A model generated the notes under the pieces. That model was not told the DNA's origin and ran no database searches. It saw only the letters and a list, made by a program, of their open reading frames with translations. DNA of 5,791 nucleotides, taken from contig NZ_JARVGN010000109.1 of assembly GCF_029762515.1 (NCBI RefSeq), forward strand, positions 1 through 5,791, read 5' to 3'. The DNA is from Methanocalculus sp. Its GTDB lineage: Archaea; Halobacteriota; Methanomicrobia; Methanomicrobiales; Methanocorpusculaceae. Shown here in pieces: positions 5,356 to 5,791 of the stretch. Each line of letters begins with the position of its first letter. Position 1 is the stretch's first letter. A program made the translations under genes and the position numbers.

Positions 5356-5383
5356 TATCACGCTCGAAAGCGGAAATGTGATA
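5356..5383. promoter_or_regulatory. Inverted repeat next to the methyltransferase promoter
   Basis: TATCAC (5356-5361) and GTGATA (5378-5383) are perfect inverted arms whose centres are 22 bases apart, about two helical turns. A second small palindrome, CGCT-cgaa-AGCG (5361-5372), overlaps it. The site ends 13 bases before the TATA box, where an archaeal regulator could contact or block the basal factors. Confidence 0.4.
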
Positions 5384-5396
5384 CGTCTGTACGGTG

Positions 5397-5405
5397 TATA
5401 TAAAA
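5397..5405 (+). promoter_or_regulatory. TATA box of the methyltransferase-like gene
   Basis: TATATAAAA is a near-ideal archaeal TATA box. It predicts transcription from about 5424, with a leader of about 25 or 58 bases depending on which ATG is used. Confidence 0.75.
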
Positions 5406-5467
5406 GCCACAACTGTTGCCGGTGCGCCCCGGACAGGAATCAGGCTGGATGGCGCAACCGGACTGTC

Positions 5468-5472
5468 AGGAG
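5468..5472 (+). promoter_or_regulatory. Ribosome-binding site favouring the 5482 start
   Basis: AGGAG is followed by nine bases and the ATG at 5482. The alternative in-frame ATG at 5449 has only a weaker AGGA ten bases upstream. Confidence 0.55.
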
Positions 5473-5481
5473 AACTCCGGT

Positions 5482-5791
5482 ATGAGTCTGTTACGGTACG
5501 CACACACAATCTACAAGTATAATGATTTTGTCGATCTCTTCTTCGGTGCCTGCCGGTATGTCTCCGCAAACGGCCTCTCTGAAAAGGGGATAGCCGACGC
5601 CCATCACCGGCTCACGCGGACCGGTGACCGGGTCGTTATCATTGGTGGAGGAGACGGTGTAACAGCGGTCACTGCGGCAAAGAAGGTGGGGAGATCCGGC
5701 TCAGTGCAGGTCTACGAAGGGGGAGACCGGGCCGCCGGCAGGCTCAACGCTCTCTGTTCGCGGGAAGGCATCAGCGGGATCTGCACCATCC
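5482..5791 (+). CDS. FkbM-like SAM-dependent methyltransferase, N-terminal part (3' end outside window)
   Basis: The frame is open from here to the right edge (103 codons). The first 45 residues (LLRYAHTIYKYNDFVDLFFGACRY at 3-25) are helical and not diagnostic. Then RVVIIGGGDGVTAVTAAKKVG (50-70) gives a first strand plus glycine-rich loop, and SVQVYEGG (74-81) gives a second strand ending in an acidic residue, the layout of a class I S-adenosylmethionine-binding Rossmann fold. The GGGDGVTA loop followed by VYEGG resembles FkbM-type methyltransferases, often sugar or glycan O-methylases; the substrate cannot be told. I prefer the ATG at 5482 because of its AGGAG site, but the in-frame ATG at 5449 would add 11 residues and also lies downstream of the TATA box. 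The gene is divergent from the dismutase gene and its promoter carries a dyad (5356-5383). A different nucleotide- or SAM-binding enzyme remains possible. Confidence 0.7.
   Translation, partial: MSLLRYAHTIYKYNDFVDLFFGACRYVSANGLSEKGIADAHHRLTRTGDRVVIIGGGDGVTAVTAAKKVGRSGSVQVYEGGDRAAGRLNALCSREGISGICTI

Larger units (their letters stand above)
5125..5481. other. 357-base divergent non-coding region with dyads
   Basis: This gap separates the dismutase gene (minus) from the methyltransferase-like gene (plus). It holds a 6-bp hairpin (5161-5177), a 7-bp inverted repeat with a 31-base spacer (5211-5255), a two-turn dyad (5356-5383) and a good plus-strand TATA box (5397-5405). No minus-strand TATA box of good quality is apparent within 60 bases of the dismutase start; weak A/T-rich candidates occur near 5178-5185 and 5294-5302. 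Frames that stay open here have no recognisable protein character. Confidence 0.6.

Noticed and set aside
5234..5569. Minus-strand open frame of 111 residues
   Set aside because: It spans the regulatory region and overlaps the start of the methyltransferase-like gene; the product is Arg/Ser/Pro-rich with no plausible domain and no ribosome-binding site noted.
1..5791. CRISPR array, insertion sequence, toxin-antitoxin pair or defence cluster
   Set aside because: No regularly spaced repeats, transposase motifs, terminal inverted repeats or recognisable toxin or nuclease motifs are visible on either strand.

Overview
The window looks like a piece of a euryarchaeal genome, most probably a methanogen of the Methanomicrobiales type. 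Three things point to this: archaeal TATA-box promoters (including apparently leaderless genes) with GGAGG ribosome-binding sites on other genes; an intron-free tRNA-Ile whose CCA end is not encoded; and a mix of an indolepyruvate:ferredoxin oxidoreductase, an archaeal-type Fe/Mn superoxide dismutase and archaea-style small proteins of unknown function. The genus cannot be fixed from the sequence alone.

Layout. Positions 1-1248 (minus) hold the first 416 codons of iorA; its C-terminal part, and perhaps iorB, lie beyond the left edge. A divergent intergenic region of 172 bases separates it from tRNA-Ile(GAT) at 1421-1494 (plus). Next comes a small membrane-anchored protein of unknown function at 1558-2019 (plus), which appears to be transcribed without a leader. 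It converges, with a 6-base gap, on an unrecognised 178-residue soluble protein at 2026-2562 (minus). Three more minus-strand genes follow to the right: a CPBP (Rce1-like) intramembrane protease at 2647-3765, a lipoprotein-anchored SlyD/FKBP-type prolyl isomerase at 3951-4436, and a superoxide dismutase at 4522-5124. A 357-base non-coding region with several dyads then leads to the 5' part of a plus-strand methyltransferase-like gene that runs off the right edge.

How the parts relate. The four minus-strand genes point the same way, but the gaps between them are 84 to 185 bases. The protease and the prolyl isomerase each have a recognisable promoter of their own, so this looks more like a run of independent genes than one tight operon. 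Superoxide dismutase beside an extracytoplasmic protein-folding enzyme and a membrane protease is compatible with a stress or envelope-maintenance neighbourhood, but that is inference. IorA is an oxygen-sensitive class of enzyme in peptide/amino-acid metabolism and is not obviously linked to the rest.

No clearly new multi-gene system, CRISPR array, insertion sequence or defence island is visible. The most interesting points are the lipoprotein SlyD-like isomerase with a shortened flap insert, the two uncharacterised protein families, the reciprocal terminators embedded in converging genes, and several compact palindromes next to promoters.
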